Shown: one piece after another, positions 32,801-45,329 of the stretch
Layout: each line of letters starts with the position of its first letter
Position numbering within the stretch: the stretch's first letter is position 1
NCBI GenBank assembly: GCA_027625915.1
Contig: JANTQA010000023.1
Coordinates: 2,170,001-2,234,000, forward strand
DNA from: Anaeramoeba flamelloides
Lineage: Eukaryota; Metamonada; Anaeramoebidae
Length of the DNA: 64,000 nt
Reading direction: 5' to 3'
Program-made: the position numbers and the translations under genes
Notes under the pieces: generated by a model
Seen by the model: only the letters and a program-made list of their open reading frames with translations
The model's database searches: none
Told to the model about the DNA's origin: nothing

Positions 32801-34375
32801 ATTTATTCGAAAAAAAACCCTTTATTTATTCGAAAAAAAAAAAAAACCTTTATTCAAAAAAAAAAAAAAAAAAATCTATTAATTTAATCACATAACTTTA
32901 TAATTTAAATAGATCATGATGTTCAGTTACGTGATAGTCGATTGAGAACATTGCTTAGAATATCTCTTCGAGAGATTGAAAACTTGTGGGATTTATTAAT
33001 GACCGACACATCCAGATTTGGACCAACAAAGGAAGATCGAAAGATCTTACTAGAAAGTAAGATTGATGAACTAGGGTTAGATATGGTAGCCGACGAAAAG
33101 GATGTGAACATTTGGGATGAACCTGAAGATAATCTAAAAAATGTCATTTATGATAATGATGTCGATCCAAAAAAAATTGATAAATCTGCAAGGCTATTGG
33201 ATATATTGCATTGCGCTAATGTCAATAAATTGGTCGAAAAATTGACCAACGATCAAACGGAAGTGAGATTCCGTGATGCCTTTATTATGACGTATCAATC
33301 ATTTATGAAACCAGAGCAATTGTTGAATAAATTGAAGCAAAGATATAATGTGCCACCAAAGAAAACAAATGAAAATAAAAGAGAATGGATCAAAGAGAGG
33401 AATACGATCCAAGTGAGGGTAGTCTCTGTATTAAAAAGCTGGATCAAATCTGGGTGGGCCGATATTGATGAAAAATTGTTATACAAGTTGGTTGATTTCA
33501 TTAAGACAACAATCCTGCCAGAAAAGAAAATGGCCGGCTCAGGATTGATCAAATTAATTAATGATATGAAGGCTTCAAAGGAAACTTCGGGATTTTTGAC
33601 GTTAACAGAGCAGCCACCAGAGGTCATTGTGCCCAAGAATCTATTCCGAACAGATTTCACATTATTAGATGTTGACGAAGAGGAATTCGCTCGACAGTTT
33701 ACACTAATGGTTTCAGAGCTGTTTAGAAAAATTAAGCCTTCGGAATTGGTTACTGAAGCCTGGCAAAAAAAGGGATTAAGGGCAAAGGCGACAAACGTGC
33801 TCACGCTAATTAACAAATTTAATGAATTTAGTAAGCACATTGCCACAGTGATTGTTCAAACGGAGAATGTCAAAAAAAGAGCCAAAATGTATGCCAGATT
33901 TTTAAAAATCGGTAAATCCTTTTTGGAAATGAATAATTACGATTCACTCATGTCAACAATCGCTGGCTATACCAATTCTGCAGTGAAAAGATTGAAATTA
34001 ACAATAGCAGAAGTTCCAAAAGCAACCGCCAAATTGTTGTTAGAATATAAATCAATCCTCAAGCACGACCAGGGATATAAGGAATACAGGTTCCGCCTTG
34101 ATAAAACAGAGCCTCCATTGGTGCCATATTTGGGCGTATTTTTAACAGATATCACCTTCATCTCCAGTGGTAGCCCAAGTACAATCGACGGATTGATCAA
34201 TTTTTCAAAAAGAAAATTATTATATAACGTTGTAAATAAAATACAAGAATACCAAAGAGTGCCTTATAAATTCCACTATGTTCACCAAATTCAAGTTTTA
34301 TTAAGAAAGGAGCTTCCTGGAAAGGGTGATAAAGAACTTTATAGAGAATCTCTGAAAAGAGAACCTAGAAAATAA
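29876..34375 (+). CDS. RasGEF with coiled-coil and LisH-like N-terminus (3 exons, 636 aa)
   Basis: Predicted Ras exchange factor. Exons: 29876-30062, 30204-30464 and 32913-34375; introns 141 and 2,448 nt; both junctions keep phase (G/TT and T/AT), giving 1,911 nt. Residues about 12-62 form a coiled coil (LELKIEQLERNLKITKKRI). Residues about 119-147 (KKIINQLIMQHFEFERKQSI) look like a LisH/CTLH dimerisation motif, as found in some Dictyostelium RasGEFs. The segment HDVQLRDSRLRTLLRISLRE follows across intron 2. RasGEF_N is about 240-350 (SARLLDILHCANVNKLVEKL, FRDAFIMTYQSFMKPEQLL) and the catalytic domain about 398-636 (EEEFARQFTLMVSELFRKI; VPYLGVFLTDITFISSGSPS, with GSP replacing the usual GNP). 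The start follows a stop in the same region, and the third exon alone holds the catalytic domains. Confidence 0.92.
30525..31231. mobile_element. Family B MITE, copy 2
   Basis: Aligns over its length with 13402-14117 in the same orientation. The right terminal repeat TTTTGTTTGAAAAAGAGTT is intact and is followed by TA. The left end reads TTTCTTCTTTTTCAAATAAA and is degraded. The minus-strand ORF 30716-30922 starts with the same MKKTIPTKYPDELLLYN stretch as copy 1 and diverges towards its C-terminus. Confidence 0.8.
32735..32870. repeat. Tandem repeat, unit about 23-24 bp
   Basis: About five or six units built on AAAAAAAACCTTTATTTATT with TTCT or TCG endings. The last units are closest to the acceptor of RasGEF intron 2, and the array ends in a pure A tract 30-40 bp before the AG. 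Confidence 0.75.
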
Positions 34376-36461
34376 TTTAAAATTACATTAATGTTTTTTT
34401 CCTTGTTCTACTTTTTTCCATTTTATTTATATTTTCATTCTTTTGATTATTTTTTTTTTTTTCTTCTTCTTTGGATTTTCATTTTTTTTTTGATGTTTTT
34501 TTTTGATTTTTTTATTTTTCTTTTTCTTATGATTACTATTTTTATTTTATTCATATCATATTCTCTCAAACTATTATTTTTCTATTTATTTAAACAATAA
34601 AAAGTAGAAATTTTTTTCTTTTTTTGATTTATATCATCACTTCAAGTTGTTTATGTATTTCTATGGTGCGCGATTAATTCCATTTCACAGTTTATTTGGT
34701 AGATCTTATTTTAATAGTGCGACAAAAATGGTGTATTTTTAAAAATATTTTGTTTGTTTGATTTTGAAAATAAGAACATTAATTACCGCACTGTCAATTT
34801 TAAACCTCTTAAAGAAAAATGCATTGTGAAAAATAAAATAAAAAGTAAAAAAACAAAACAAAAATTAATTATGAGAAGTAAATAGAAATTGTTTTTTTTT
34901 AATGATAACGTTTTCAGGTGAAAACAGGTGAAATTGTGGATAAAAACGCTGTTGAAAGAGTTCTATAACCCCAGTTAAATTTACCCACATTGAATTTCTT
35001 TTAACAAAATAATTTAATAAATTTAACAATTCCAACACTTTTCTCAATTTTATGTCTCGTTTTGTTCATATCAAAATTTGTTTTAATATTTGATTTTTTC
35101 ATTTCAAATCTAAAAACATGAAGTAATTACTCAAATTGTTCTAAATATTTTTTAAAGTTGCTCTTGCACGTTGTAAATGATTTAAAATTTGAGCTTGTAA
35201 TTGGAAATCCATTTATTTTTTTATAAAAATTTCAAAAATCTATTATTTTATAATTTTTTTTTTTTTGTTGATTTAAAAATTTTTGGTTTTAACTTTGAAA
35301 ACTAATATTTTTTAGTTCTGTATTCTTCGATATGAAGTAATTTTTGAGAAGTAAATGCAAAATAACAAAATAACATGATAATTCAACTCCCTCCCAAGGT
35401 ACAAAAATGGAACTTGATTTATTTATTTTCCATCGTTTTTATTTTTAAATATCGAGATATGAAAAGGGTTCAAAAAATCATTATTATGTTTAATAAATAT
35501 TATTGATTAAATCTTAAACAAGAACTTGTTTTGATTAGATCTTACACAAATCTAACGAAAGTAAACTGTCACCAGACTAAATCCAGATGATGTGATGCAA
35601 TACCAACTGAAGTGAACCAAATCAGCATCCCAATATTATCTTTCTAAATGGGTTTGGATTTGTGATAAAATTAACAAATAAGTATCTTGTAATTGGATTT
35701 TACTAGTACAATATTAGTGAAATTTATAAAAAAAGGCGGTAAAAAAAAAGAAAAATAAATTTATCTAAAACAAATTATTATTCTGAAAAACTTGAGATTT
35801 ATTGAAACAACCCAACCACAAAAGTTCTAATCAAAAAAATAATTGAAGTAACTGTGTTTTTTTTGATCTGTAATTATTCAAATATTTAGATCTCATTATC
35901 AAAATCAATATAGCAGTAATCCAGAAATATTAATAGAAAAGGAAACATATAGCAACATATTAATACTATGAGGGTGTTAAAAAAAAACCTTCAAGTTTAT
36001 ATATATATATATTAACCCTATTTTATTTCATTTATTTCTTTTCTATTTCGACTCTTTGTTTAGAAATAAATTTTTTTTTTACACTTTTTTTTTAAAAGAA
36101 AAACTATCTTATGAGCTTTAATATTGTCTAAATTATAAACCATTCTTAAAAAATCTGAATAAATTTAGAGTTCTAAACAAATAGAAAGTATCTCTTACTG
36201 AATCACTTCTCTTTAATAATAATAATAATGATAATAAAAATTATTAACATATTTTTTAATTGTTATTTATTTTAGATCAATATAAAAGGATATTAAATGT
36301 AATAATAAATGGGGGAGATTAGGTATACTTTTATTCTTATTTCTGATAATTATGTGTTTATAGAAAGGAATTTATCAAATTCATAAAAAAAATAATAATC
36401 AAATAACCTTAACCCAAAGCTCTTGAAAAAAAAATTGATAAATCATGAATAAATTATACTT
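34376..36461. other. Convergent intergenic region between RasGEF 2 and copine
   Basis: 2.1 kb where both genes end. The first 230 bp is T-rich 3' flank with a candidate AATAAA. A minus-strand 60-codon frame at 34865-35047 includes MWVNLTGVIELFQQRF; its codons are more varied than random AT-rich frames here, but no domain is recognised. A GC-richer patch lies at 35560-35650. (TA)n occurs at about 35998-36013. No transposon copy was identified. Confidence 0.45.
34596..34601 (+). promoter_or_regulatory. Candidate polyadenylation signal for RasGEF 2
   Basis: AATAAA 221 bp after the stop codon, downstream of a long T-rich 3' flank. In DNA this AT-rich the hexamer is expected often by chance, so the call rests on position only. 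Confidence 0.3.
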
Positions 36462-38198
36462 TTAGAGGAAAAAGTTATAATAATATTCAACCACATAAGT
36501 CTGTATAAGATTAAAAAGATTTGATTTTGCGTCTGGTGAAAAATTTGGAAATTCATTATAAGGTAATATATCAGCCATAACTCTTTTAGCATATACTTTT
36601 TTTTTATTCAATAAGTAATCACCAGTAACCTTTGAAAAATGGAAATTTTGATAATTGGTAATAAGTTCAATCTCTCTAAAAGTATTAACGTTATCATCAT
36701 CGAGTTTTATCCATCGTTTTCTTAGTGGTACAAATAATATTGTATAAGGCAGATGACTTGTTTCAATTACTAAATCTTGAATTTTTTTTACCTTGCCTAA
36801 ATAGTTATTGCAAAATATTAAAATAATATTATAATCTGTGGGATTTTTTCTCTTTGTGACATGAGTGTCAATTAAATATTGTAAAAATTCTGAAATATCA
36901 GTTGTATTGTTTTGATTTAAATTTTTTTCTTCAAGTATTTCATCATAAGCTTTCATTAATTCTTTAGAATTTTGGAAAGTTACATCATCTAATTCCCCAT
37001 TTTTAAGTCCAAAAAATTCTTTTTTAGATTTCTTTTCATTGTTTATCCATTTTGCGCAATAGCCATAGCCTTGTATTTGGCAGTCGTAGGGTAATTTATC
37101 ATCAAATGAAGATAATAAAGATTCCATAGACTTACGGTATATATTCCTCGCAGAATCAGTTGAATGATTTGAAGAGGTTTTTTTCAAAGTCCCTTGTCGC
37201 TTACTAAACTCAATACCAGCAATGATTTTTATATTGACACCTTGCTTAATCAGTTCAGGAAATGTTGGTAAACCTACATCATAACAAATTGCAATTTCCA
37301 ATGTACCTGAATTTGTATATTTTTTTTTCTTCAATTTATCTGGATCAATAAGGGGAAACTCTTTTTCGTTTAAATCTAGCAATTGTGTTAAACTTGTTTC
37401 CATTTCTCCCATCAATTTTGGTGTTTTACTATAAATAATAAATAAAAAGAACAACGAGAGAGTAGAAATGATAAATAATAGTAATTATTTTAGAATTAAA
37501 TAATTATCTGTCGATTTGTTTTTATGATATTAATCTTATAATGTGTGATAACAACCTAAAATATATAGGCATGTAAACTGATTTTACAGTCACGGGGGAT
37601 CAGTTATATCAGATGGGGTAAAATGCATGTGTTTAAAGGGTTTGAATGGATATTAGAAGAAAAATTTAATTTAGGAAATTTCCAAAATTGAAATTATTTT
37701 TTTTCATTTTTTCAAATTTTACTTTCTTTTTCTGTCAATTTTTATTTCTGAAAGGAATTCTTTTATAAATTTTTTTTTTTTTGCAAGATCGATAATCACT
37801 TGGTAAAAAAGTATTATTCTAAGGTTATTGAAATAGTGGAAATTATTGTTGAGAAAGCATTTTGATTTCTATTGGGATTTTATTTGATCTTCAATAAGAG
37901 ATAAAAATGACAATAGTTGTTTTTCTGAATGAGGAGATCTGAGAATTTGAGTTTTTTCAATTTTTTAGAAAATATTTATATAGATTAGATTTTAGACGGA
38001 TATTAAATATTCTTTGAGTATATTATTCTGCTTATTTCTTATTTTTTCTTAAAAGTTTGATTAGAAAAAATAATGGATATTTGGAATTATTGATTTTTTT
38101 GGACCTCTTTTTCAAAAGCAAAGTTTATATATTCTTGAAAACAGTTTTTAGTAACCAATAGCATTTTTTTTTTTTTTTTGTTTTAATTAAATGTTATC

Positions 38199-38233
<35 letters not shown>

Positions 38234-38413
38234 ATTGCATGTTATAAGTTGTGACGAACCTATAGAACATGTTAAATGTATGGTATAAACATATTTATTA
38301 TATCATATTTGTGAATATCAACGAAATTTTTACCATAAATCTATAAGAGTCCGTCAAATTTGATTTTTCTTTTATTAAAGAAATAAAAGGGAATGACATA
38401 TTTATAAATATAC

Positions 38414-38452
<39 letters not shown>

Positions 38453-41343
38453 TTTAATGTTAAAAATAATAACCTTACTAATCTATACTGTTCTTTTTAA
38501 ACACATTAAAGAATAAATTACAGTAAAAAAAAAAAAATAATCAAAAAAATAAATAAAAAATCAATAATACAAATAAAGAATGTATAAAAAAATAACTTCA
38601 AATCAATTATGAAAATAAATCAAAATGTTTTGGTATTCTGGATTCTTAAATTATCAAAAAAAATGATAAAAAGGAATGTTGTTAATTATTCATTAAAAAA
38701 CTTACATTTGTATTTACAGAATAAAATAGAGATGTTAATTAAAAAATGGACAAACTATAAATATTCATGATGAAAATTTTCAAAAGGAAAAAAAAAAAAA
38801 ATTATTAAGGGGTATAGACTTTTGTTGGTTACTATTTAAAGTTTAAAAATGGTAATTTTTTTAGAGAACCAATAATGTAATCAGCTTATAACCTGAATCT
38901 TGTTGTTTCGAATAACTTCAACCACATTATTTTTGATTGTTTTTCATTTTCTCAGAAAATTGTATAAAGCCAACAAGGTATAGTTTTAATCAAAAATTGT
39001 GATTCTACTTCATTGAAACATTAAATATTTGAAAAAATCATCTGACTGATTTGAATCTATTTAGCTATTATAAAAATCAAACATGAATTAGAATTCAAAT
39101 AAAATATCACACAATTTATGGTGAGGATCCCAATAGCAAGGGAATTTTCCTACCCTCACTCTATTTCGACATTATCTTAATTAAGGGAAACAGGTGTACT
39201 GTCAGCCCTTTCAAGTCCCCGAAAGTTTTCTAGAGTGCCTAAGTTTTTTTTTTAATTTTAGAAATTAAAAAAAGCCTAACAGTCCTTTTCCAGAATTTAA
39301 ACAAATCAAAAGAAAATTTTGAGAAATATCCTTTTCATTTCTTAAAGTAAAAAAACCTAACAGTGGTTTTTTTGATGTTTGCCGTCTTATTTGTGAATTT
39401 TTCTAGGTTTTTTTTTGAGTTTTCTATTTATTTGTGAAGTGTTCTAGGTTTTTTTGAGTTTTCTATTTTATTTAGAAAATCTATTGATTTTCGTTAGATT
39501 TTTTTGAGTTTTCTATTTATTTAGAAAATTAATAGATTTTCGTTAGGTTTTTTTTAATTTTTGAAATAAACCGAAAATTTATTAAAATTTTAGGTTTATT
39601 TTAAAAAGTAAAAAAAAATCTAGAACACTTCAGAAATAAAATAGAAAACCTCAAAAAAACCTAGAACACTTCACAAATAGATAGAAAACTCAAAAAAACC
39701 TAATGAAAATCTATTTATTTGAAAAATAAATAGAAAACTCAAGAAAACCTAACTGCAAAAAGATGATAATTTTATCAAATTGCCTCTCTCCAGTAATAAA
39801 AAAAGCAAAAAATTAAAACTCAAAATTTTTCGATGTTTATATAAATTTTTCAATATAAAAAAATTATTAAAAAAATTTATTTTGATAAAATTTAGAAAAA
39901 TAATGAAATCACATAAAAAAAGAATCACTTTTCAAATATTGAACAATATTTTTGAATCTATTTTTTATTCTAGTTACCGATCCAGTTTTTAATTATAAAG
40001 TATTCTTTTTAAATACAATTATTTAACAGATTCTATATCTTAGATTCTTTTCAGAACGATTTAAATTACAAATTTTATTTGCAAGAGAATTAGGTTATTT
40101 GGGGTACTAAGTGGTATATAACTACAAAATTTCAAAAAATGTTTTTTGGTTGGACTCCCGTTTTTTCAATTTTTTTAATAAAGAATTTTGTTGAGATCAA
40201 TGTCAAAAAGTTGATTTTCTAAATTGAAATATTTGGCAAAGTAGAATTATCAGTTTTTTAAAAAGGAAATTGAACTAAAGATATTTTATACATTATTTTG
40301 AATTTAACAGTAGATTTATCTGAAATACAAGACTATTAAAAATCAAAAATTGTCACACCAAGATCCAAGTGAATATCTTTTGAGAAAGAATAATTTTTTT
40401 CAAAAACACCAAATGGTGGTCCAAAATGAAAAATTTTTCCTGTCAAAATTTAAGGTACTACTTTCAAAGAGAGAGAAAATCTTACTATACATGTCTACTT
40501 GAGCACACAATTTTTAGAGGATCTTCAGGGCTTTCGATTCCTAGTTTGTAGAGTGGGATATAAAGCTTTCTCCATACGGGATCGAGATTATTAAAGATCA
40601 CTTCTGTACGAGCAACAGGGTGCCAGTCTTCACCACCTTTTAATTTGCGGTAAATTACACAAAAGGGATCTGATTTGCCAAGTTTTTCGGTGTTTTTTAA
40701 TTTGTTTGCTTTGAGTTGCAGACACAACACCGAATTTGGATCTTTGAAAGGAATTGCACGAACTCGGATTTTACATAAGGTGTCACTGCTATTGTTTGAA
40801 TCAAGAGACTTCTCTATTTGCTTCAGTTCATTGCCCTCTAGAATTTCAAGGCACGAAAAGCTTATTTTTCCATAGAGATTTACCTCCAACAGATCACCTT
40901 TAACTTGATAAAGTCTCAATACATATAGTTCATCAGGTGAAAAGGGAATAACAATTTGATCAGGGTAGATACAATTGTTTTCTTCTATTTTTGTGTGTGT
41001 CAAGTTAGGGTATTGTTATTTTAAGAATGCAGGTAGGTATTAAAAGAAGAAATCCAAAACTCAAATTATTTTTTTAATTTGACAAACAAAAAGCGAATTG
41101 AAATTAAAAAAAAAACTAATCCCAATAACTAAATGAGAAATTACTTTTGATTATATTTGTTCGGCCAACCTCTCCTTTGCTATCAGAAAGAATTAGAAAG
41201 GAATTAATTTTTGCATTCAACTTAAGAGAAGAAAAAAATAAACACAAAAAATCAGGATCTTCTTGGTTCATAGCTTTTGAAAAAAAATGAATATCAAGAC
41301 TGGACGAATATGAAATTGTAAGTTTAATTGAAATAATTTCCAT
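36462..41343 (-). CDS. Copine: C2A, C2B and vWA-like domain (3 exons, 554 aa)
   Basis: Calcium-dependent phospholipid-binding protein that moves to membranes and recruits partners through its A domain. Exons: 41343-41145, 40984-40486 and 37428-36462; introns 160 and 3,057 nt; spliced frame 1,665 nt, the usual copine length. C2A about 3-125 (IKLTISYSSSLDIHFFSKA, EVGRTNIIKKENN across intron 1, PDELYVLRLYQVKGD). C2B about 147-255: LGKSDPFCVIYRKLKGGEDW, VARTEVIFNNLDPVWRKLYI, and across intron 2 SSRHVYKTPKLMGEMETSLT, matching the family's SHDLIG..TTS block. vWA about 296-534: PYDCQIQGYGYCAKW, LMKAYDEIL, DYNIILIFCNNYLGKV, LPYTILFVPL, RVMADILPYNEF. The metal site expected as DFTxSNG reads GIEFSKRQG, and the ITDG motif reads FCNN, so the A-domain metal site looks lost. 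Splice junctions keep phase (A/AA and TA/T). Confidence 0.93.
37575..38128. mobile_element. Family C MITE in copine intron 2
   Basis: Begins ACTGATTTTACAGTCACGGG and continues GGTAAAATGCATGTGTTTAA and AGGGTTTGAATGGATATTAG. It ends GGACCTCTTTTTCAAAAGCA then AAGTTTAT. The order of interior blocks is that of the 11167 and 63310 copies. Ends are more decayed than in the others. Non-coding. Confidence 0.7.
38201..38449. repeat. Two (TA)n microsatellites
   Basis: Runs of alternating TA of about 30 bases at 38201-38231 and about 32 bases at 38417-38449, separated by ordinary AT-rich sequence, inside copine intron 2. Confidence 0.85.
39150..39765. repeat. Modular palindrome cluster, copy 4 (copine intron)
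   Basis: Contains TCTAGAGTGCCTAAG near 39229, a GATGTTTGCCGTCTTATTTG block, and then the paired modules: GTGTTCTAGGTTTTTTTGAG (39437-39456) against CTCAAAAAAACCTAGAACAC (39649-39668), GAGTTTTCTATTTATTTAGA-type segments, and AATAAACCGAAAATTTATTA with its partner (39570-39605). Together 39400-39745 forms a long interrupted palindrome. Confidence 0.75.
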
Positions 41344-43167
41344 TTTGGGGTGGCTAACTGTTTTTAGTTTGAATAGAAAAGATTATTTTTGAATTTTGGC
41401 AAAAAGTTAGACAATTTTTTTGAAAAACCAAAACTGAAAACAGTATGTAAACAATTTCACAACACTTCTGAAACAATCAGAGAAATGGAAGTTGTGTTTG
41501 AATTATAATGGGAAAAATATTGTTTCGTTTTCCTATTTTTCTTTAGATGTTCCATTACATTTTGAATTTTCAGAGAAATAGATTGAAATTTGTGATCTCT
41601 ATTTGTTTGTTTGGGTTGCTGAAAAATGTTGGATGGACTAAAATACTCAGAAACTCAGATTTTCAAATTAAAAAAAAAGATAATCAAGTGAAATTTTTCC
41701 CCTTAAATATCAATCCCAATCACATTTACCAAAATTGATACTATTTCTCTCAAAAATAGAACAATTAAAAGTATTTTCATTCAAACTGAAAATTTTGGCC
41801 AGTATCCGTTTCGTTTCAAAGATTTAGACAATCCTTTTGATCCAAAATAAAAAATTTGTGAATTTATTTGTGAGAAAGAATTTTTTCATGCAAACGAAAT
41901 TGAAAGGCTTGACAAAAATTACATAAAAGGAAAACTATTAAAGATTTTTGAATTTTTTGGGGTGATAAAAAGTCATCTACTAAAGAAATTTAAAATATGG
42001 TTTTTTGAAATTTGAAGTGATTAAAGTTTTAACGAATTATCTTTTTCTTTATTGGAAATCTGAATTTTGTTGAGGATTCTGGGTTTACCCAAAATAATAT
42101 ATTAAAAAAAAATTACCATGGTAAGAACGGACACCATAAATTTCTTTCTGTTTGTTCAAATCTTGAACAAAAAATAGTTGATTACAAAAAAGTTGAATTT
42201 TTTTCCCTTTTATGGATCATTATCAAAAAGTGAGACTATAATACTCTTTTCTTTACAGGTGCTTTAAAAAATTCTTCTAAAGTGTTAGCTAAACTGTTTA
42301 AAGTGGTGACTTCTTAAAGTTCCATTATTCTTACTTTTTTTAATGTGTGTTTATTTTTTTGATTTTTCCTTCTTCTAAAAATTTTCACCATAAAATATAA
42401 ATATTTGTTAATTTAGAAAAGATCGAAATACAGAATTTGTTGACCTTACTTTTTGATTTTTCACTTAGTTAGATTTCAAACAGTCTACTGCTATTTGGTA
42501 ATTAAATTGAAAATAATTTTTACTATTAGTATTTGAATTTTAAGTGGAAACAAATTTTCACCTCCTTTTTAATATTTTTCTTTCCGAAATAGCGTTCTCA
42601 AAGAAATTTGGTTTCAATTTGTGGTATATCAATTTCTTTTCCAAAAGTAATTTAAAATGAAGTAAAAAATTTTTCATATTTAGAATTCAATTACCAGTAA
42701 AAACTTTTTTTTTTCTGAATGAGGATTGAAGAGTTATTCTAATTCTATTCTGAAGGGTCGGAACTTGTTACTCTAAACAGACCAATTGATTTATAAGATA
42801 CTTAATTGACTGAAATTCTAAAAATTGCAATTTTTAGGTTATTTTGATATATAAAAAAACACCATATATCGATAAAAAAATTATGAGGTTTCCGATTAAA
42901 TCATGTTAAAAATATATCATTTGTACGTGACTAAAATATAATTCCACTTTGTTTTAGAGCACATTTATACCTGTACCCTAAATCATAAATAATTTCTAAT
43001 AAAATGGGATATCTTTTTATCAAGAAATTTTGGATTTTCAAAGTAAAAATTTAAATTTAGGTTTTGGAAAGGATTTATAATATATAGGTGTTTCTTTACC
43101 TAAATTTTTGATTTTGGTTGGATCATATTGAAAAAAAAAATAATTTATTTTTTTATTGATTAAATTA

Positions 43168-43628
43168 ACTGTTGAGAGAAAAATGTTTGAAACAGAAAAA
43201 TATTGGACACCATTTTTAATTGGAAACATTAGTAAAATTGAAAATCAAATCCTATTGATAACTAGGCGAATTTTAGATAAATCCAGGTTTAAATGTGTTA
43301 CAAGTTCATTAATGTGTGGTGTATGTCTAATACCCATTTTTGTATGGTTGATAACTAAAGTAGATCATGCTATTTTAAGAAAAATCCAAGTTTTAGTAAG
43401 GTTTACTAATAATTCTGTAATTGGTAATTTTTAAACTTGCTTTAGGTTCGAAGAGATAAGGTTTTGGAAAAGTAGAACTACATTAATTGTTATTCTAATA
43501 AGTAGATTATTGTTATTTTCTTTAGTTATTTTTCAAACGATTGAAATTAAAAATCATTTTCAGTAATGTTCCCAATTAAAATTGGTGTCCAACTATTTTT
43601 CTCTTTCCAACATTTTTCTCTCAACAGT
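43168..43628. mobile_element. Family A-related MITE (461 bp)
   Basis: TIRs ACTGTTGAGAGAAAAATGTT and CATTTTTCTCTCAACAGT, with subterminal pairs TTTTTAATTGGAAACATTAG and CAGTAATGTTCCCAATTAAA like those of the 420 bp copies. The tip ACTGTTG and the AATTGGRAACATTA block are shared, but the interior differs, so this is a sister subfamily. The ORF at 43156-43434 runs through it and is not kept in other copies. Confidence 0.75.
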
Positions 43629-43751
43629 AATTTCCCTTTAAAGGGTTAGTGTTGACCAACGAAATATCTCAGATTAAAGTAAGTTGTTATTGAGTATAAA
43701 TAACATTAGTGTGTAACGTTTCAAATGTATCTAAAAATTCGATTAGCAAAA

Positions 43752-44215
43752 CAGTACAAAGCTATTACCAAAAAAAGTGGGGAAAATATATTTAAAATAT
43801 CTTTATTCAACTCAACCTTCAAAAAAATATTTAAAAATATCCACAATTATTAATTAAAAATTTATTGGTTCTTGATAATAATTCGATTTGTTTTTTTTCG
43901 TTAGTTTGTTTTATATAAAATAAAATTGATTAAAATTTCTGATCTCAATTTTTACTGATATTTTTTAAGGTTGAAAATATGCCTTTATTATTTTCTTTTT
44001 GACTCATAAAATGTTTTTTTTATAACTTTTATAATCTCAAAAAAATTTCAAATTGAATTGAAAATATATATAACTGTATTTGGATATTTAAAAAATCATT
44101 TTCACCCTTTCTATATTTTCAGTTTTTTATTGAAATTGTTCATACATTGTTTTTTCCAAAAAAGTGCTATTTTTTTTTTTCATTTTTTGGAAATAAACTA
44201 AAGTTCATTATAAAT
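43752..44215. mobile_element. Family E element, diverged copy
   Basis: Left block AAAGCTATTACCAAAAAAAG then TTTAAAATATCTTTATTCAA matches the left end at 56431. The block TTCCAAAAAAGTGCTATT and CATTTTTTGGAAATA near 44155-44195 matches 56823-56865. The right terminus is not clear. Confidence 0.5.
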
Positions 44216-44726
44216 TGCCCATGTTACTTTTGAATTTTGAATTACATTCGTAATTTTTTGAAGTTTTTCCCCTCACAATGAAAAATTTGAAAATAAATCA
44301 TTTTTTCTCTTTTTTATTTTTTTCACAATATTTTGTTGAAATGGAAAAAGAAAATGAAAATTTTAAAAGAAGTAGCAGATGAATTAATGAAAAAATTGGT
44401 TTCAAATATGAAAAAGAGATTTGATTTAGTTATTCAAATGGAAGGAGAAACGTTGAACGGGGTTTATTATTTTTTATATTTTCTATTTTTTATGTAATGC
44501 TCCTTTCAAAATAAATAGCCTAATTGTTTTTTAATTGTTTTTTTTATTTTTTTTTTATTTTATTTTTAGAGGGAAAATAGATATCTCTTGAGCATAGAGC
44601 TGAATATTAAAATCAAAATTTTTATATTATCATAGAAACTTCAAATATTAAAAATATTTTTTCTTTAAAATTTGATTGTTCATGGGAAAATGGTTGTGAA
44701 ATAGATTTTATTTCAACCAACATAAA

Positions 44727-45325
44727 CACCATTTCAAAAATTGTTACTTACCTGAAATAATAAATTGAATAAAAAAAATATATCATGTAGTATTCAAGAA
44801 CAAAAAATAATTAAATCTAAATTTTTATTCACTTTAAAATCATTCCAAATATATGAAAACCTGGTATTTGGAAAATTAAAAAAAAAATACAACAAAAAAC
44901 CAAAAAAAGTGAATTATAATTTTTGAAATGAGCATTACTGGATTTTTTATTATTGAAGTTTAATGAGAAAAAAGTTAATAAAAAGATTTTTTGCAAATAA
45001 TTAAATTCATTTTAAAAGAAATTGCATAATCTCAATTTTCTGAGTGATTATTTGTCTTTTTGAAGATCTTTATTGTTTTCCACATGATCTGATGCAAAAA
45101 AAAAAAATATCAAAAAAAAAAAAATTGCAAAAAAAATATCAAAAAAAGAAAAAGAAAATCAAATCAAAAGAAAAATGATTTCAAAAAAAAACTTAAAAAT
45201 TAGAAGAAATTAGAAAAAATGATTCTGATCCAAAGATTTGAAAATATTTTTTTGATAAGAATATAGGGTTAACAGTCAAAAACTTCTCCCATTAAAATTA
45301 TAAAGTGAGTCAAATTTTTGAAAAA
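44727..45325. mobile_element. Family F MITE (about 600 bp), copy 1
   Basis: Left end CCATTTCAAAAATTGTTACT, right end TAAAGTGAGTCAAATTTTTG, imperfect inverted repeats. A second inverted copy of the left tip, AATTTTTGAAATGAGC, lies about 200 bp in. Aligns over its length with 58341-58948, sharing TTTCCACATGATCTGATGCA. Non-coding. Confidence 0.72.
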
Positions 45326-45329
45326 TAAT

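Larger units (their letters stand above)
30465..32912 (+). other. 2.45 kb intron 2 of the second RasGEF
   Basis: Donor CCTT/GTAAGTAG, acceptor TTTAAATAG/ATCATG. It contains a family B MITE (30525-31231), a short diverged piece of family E at about 32590-32690 and a tandem repeat at 32735-32870 close to the acceptor. The rest is AT-rich with no recognised exon. Confidence 0.85.
37429..40485 (-). other. 3.06 kb intron 2 of the copine gene
   Basis: Donor GTATA/GTAAGA at 40485, acceptor TTATTTATAG ending at 37429. Contains a family C MITE (37575-38128), two long (TA)n runs (about 38201-38231 and 38417-38449) and a modular palindrome cluster (39150-39765). The plus-strand frame 39780-39992 has no recognisable domain. 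Confidence 0.85.

Noticed and set aside
34865-35047. Minus-strand 60-aa frame as a small gene
   Set aside because: No recognisable domain, no ATG in good context, and no splice partner found; noted in the intergenic entry only.
35560-35660. Possible C/D-box snoRNA (ATGATGTGATGC followed by ACTGAAG)
   Set aside because: Only one C-like and one D-like box, with no terminal stem and no second D box.
43156-43434. 92-aa plus-strand ORF as a gene
   Set aside because: It runs through the family A-related MITE, and its start lies in the terminal repeat.
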